Source: Callipepla californica brunnescens
Taxonomy: Eukaryota; Chordata; Aves; Galliformes; Odontophoridae
Reading direction: 5' to 3'
DNA: 64,000 nt
Assembly: GCA_023055505.1 (NCBI GenBank)
Contig: JALIRH010000026.1
Span: 10,245,591-10,309,590, forward strand
In this document: piece by piece, positions 62,116 through 64,000 of the stretch
Layout: each line of letters opens with the position of its first letter
How positions within the stretch are numbered: position 1 is the stretch's first letter
The notes under the pieces: model-generated
Database searches by the model: none
The model's input: the letters and a program-made list of their open reading frames with translations, nothing else
What the model was told of the DNA's origin: nothing
Program-made: the position numbers and the translations under genes

Positions 62116-64000
62116 GAGGAATTTTTAATGTTGTTTCATACATTTCTAAAAAAAAAAAATTCATTAAATCATATGGTTACCTTTGCCAATAGGTCTTTGT
62201 GCATGCATTAGAGAGTGCATCACAAATTCACACGTTCTCAGAGAGGTGTAAAAGGGGGTCATCTGGGGAATGATGATTTTGAGTCCCTTTAAATAGCTTT
62301 CTCTAATTTTCTTGCAAGTCTCCTGCAAGCTCAGCTGAAGGACCTCTGAGTAGAGGAAGAAAGAGATTAAACAGACAGTCTCTTTGATCTTTGATCCTCC
62401 CCTCAATGCATCATGCTGTACATCATAACGCAGCAGCATGGCACTTTCGGTGCTTCTACATGCTTCTGTAAGTTGGAAACTAAGTAGGCTGCCTCCCGAG
62501 TCACAGTGACATGGCATAGCATATAGCTCACTTAATATAAATGGAGGGAGAACTGGACATGTTGAGCTTGCGGACAAATCCTACATGATGCCAGGTGGCT
62601 GATCCACTCCTTTCCGCTAGCTGAAATAGCTGGCTCGTGCCATTTCCTGGTACTACTTCAGTCTGATGGTATCTGGGAGGTGCCTCTTCTAAGCTACAAG
62701 GACTTACAGGAGAAAGGTATTTAATCTTCTCTTCCTTTTTTAGCAAGGAAGAGACTCAATTAGCACATGAGCACATCTTCCCACTCTTGTGAAGAGTTTT
62801 AGTACTCAGGGATAAGGAACTGTATTGTAGGATGTATAGCTTCAATGCATTTCTGCTTTGCCGTTTGCAATTTATGCAGTCTTAATAAAAATTCCTTTAC
62901 TTTACCTTCTTCTGAAGTATTTTCAGTGTCCTTAGGGGCACAGGAGAAGGTATCATACCACAAGCATATATTAAAATTTATGAATGGAGCTCCTCAAGAA
63001 TAAACTGTTTCATAGCATGTTGTGCTTAATTTTTAAGGTGGGAAATTGCTATTTTTAAAGATTGCTTCTGATGGGAAGTAGGCTGGAAGAAGTTTTGAAA
63101 ACAGAAAAGTATACTGCAAATCATATCAATGGGTTTGTGTGCGTATTAGAAAGCAAAATTGCATGATGTACTTTGAAGGACACTAACCCATTAACTCTAT
63201 TTCTGCAATTAAGATTATGCATTGTCTGTGCAAGCAAGAACATAGTTGCCTACAGACTATTTAGTTTCTGCTGTTTAGTACTAGTGTTGCTAGGAAATTA
63301 CATAAGGTTTCTTATATATTTTATAGTAGTAGGGTTTTAATGCAGGACTGCAATGCTGGAAGTCAGAGCTTGTGCATCTTAAGCTGAGGAGGTATTTCCT
63401 TTAGTGGCAGCTTCAATAATCCTTTTTATGAATATGAGAACCAGTTGCTTGAAGGCACACACCCCTTCCTCCTCCCCCAATGTCATGCCTATATCATCTG
63501 AGTAAGCTCTTCTTCCAATTTCCTTGATGTTCCTAAGGAAAAGCTGTGATACTTGAGCATAGGGGTATGGCTGCAGAGGATTAAAACAATAAGCTCCGTA
63601 GGTCTGTGGATCAATATTCTAATCTAGAATTTACATATAGATAATGTCCAATGGCATCACTACAAAAACATATTCGTGTTTTGACAGCGCAGAGATTCTC
63701 TTGTCTACTTTTTAACTGCAGTTTGTCAAATGTTCTTTTAATGCTTGCATCTCCATTGCTGTACTGTTGGGTATTGTCAGTTGAAAGAATGGCTCTGTGG
63801 ATGATGAATGCTGTGGACTGTTGCCTCTGTTTCACACAGGGCTGACTAATACAATTCTCATTCATATTTGAGGTAACTCTTTAAAACTTTAGTGAGAAAA
63901 TCTAGATGAATTTTAATTTGACTCTTGTGGCAGGAGATGTGTTCTTTCTGTGCAGCCATACCTGAACGTAAACCGAAAGTCTGATAACTGTTAATGTGGT

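Larger units (their letters stand above)
54333..64000 (+). other. COL25A1: COL25A1 intron 2, 5' part (incomplete)
   Basis: At least 9.7 kb of intron. I searched for the next expected exon (Gly-rich with a Lys/Arg cluster) and did not find it, which fits the very long early introns of this gene in mammals. Contents are AT-rich DNA, a (TG)10 microsatellite (55999-56018), T runs at 58541-58555 and 62079-62115, and minus-strand open frames at 62164-62746 without a known domain. No CR1 copy was recognised. Confidence 0.75.

Noticed and set aside
54333..64000. Search for the first collagen-repeat exon of COL25A1
   Set aside because: No Gly-X-Y run or Lys/Arg-rich furin-type region appears on the plus strand; the window ends inside intron 2.
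1..64000. tRNA, rRNA, snRNA genes, CRISPR arrays, bacterial operons or intact viral genes
   Set aside because: None was seen. There are no cloverleaf boxes, no regularly spaced repeats, no operon-like gene packing, and the only transposon coding remnant is a dead CR1 copy.

Overview
The window is vertebrate nuclear DNA and almost certainly from a bird. It has split genes with GT-AG introns and two CpG-island promoters. Most recognisable repeats are CR1 LINE 3' ends of the avian/reptilian kind, with 'cagg.tgcccag' blocks and tails such as 'gattctatgattct'. I see no SINE-rich landscape. A galliform (chicken, turkey or quail) is my best guess, but the species cannot be fixed from this window alone.

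Layout. (1) Positions 1-14,860, minus strand: the 5' part of SEC24B, the COPII coat cargo-adaptor gene. Coding exon 1 (14860-14740), exon 2 (9823-9116) and exon 3 (2887-2702) join in consistent phase. Together they encode about 338 residues of the disordered N-terminal region; the zinc-finger, trunk and gelsolin domains lie beyond position 1. The promoter is a CpG island at about 14.48-15.06 kb with a very good CTCF-type motif at 14979-14993. (2) About 15.06-53.1 kb: a gene-poor spacer of about 38 kb. It holds CR1 fragments, one CR1 block with a broken reverse-transcriptase region (28.06-29.36 kb), an LTR-like repeat (17.0-17.48 kb), simple repeats, a small CpG cluster with an RFX-type X-box (41.2-41.5 kb), and some long open frames I cannot assign. 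(3) About 53.1-64.0 kb, plus strand: the 5' end of COL25A1 (collagen XXV, a type II transmembrane collagen). Exon 1 encodes the cytoplasmic head, membrane anchor and start of the ectodomain, and is followed by a 301-bp G-rich intron. Exon 2 (54263-54332) ends at the edge of the collagenous region. The rest of the window lies inside intron 2.

SEC24B and COL25A1 are divergently transcribed from opposite ends of the spacer. To my knowledge this is the same arrangement as human 4q25, which supports both calls. The two genes do not share a pathway in any direct way, although both touch secretion: SEC24B selects cargo for ER exit and COL25A1 is a secretory-pathway membrane protein.

I found no convincing undescribed coding system. 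The points most worth a second look are the apparent reading-frame switch at the COL25A1 N-terminus, the G-quadruplex-dense COL25A1 intron 1, the CTCF-like motif at the SEC24B promoter, a perfect 16-bp inverted repeat at 39.8 kb, and a possible non-coding first exon at 41.2-41.5 kb.
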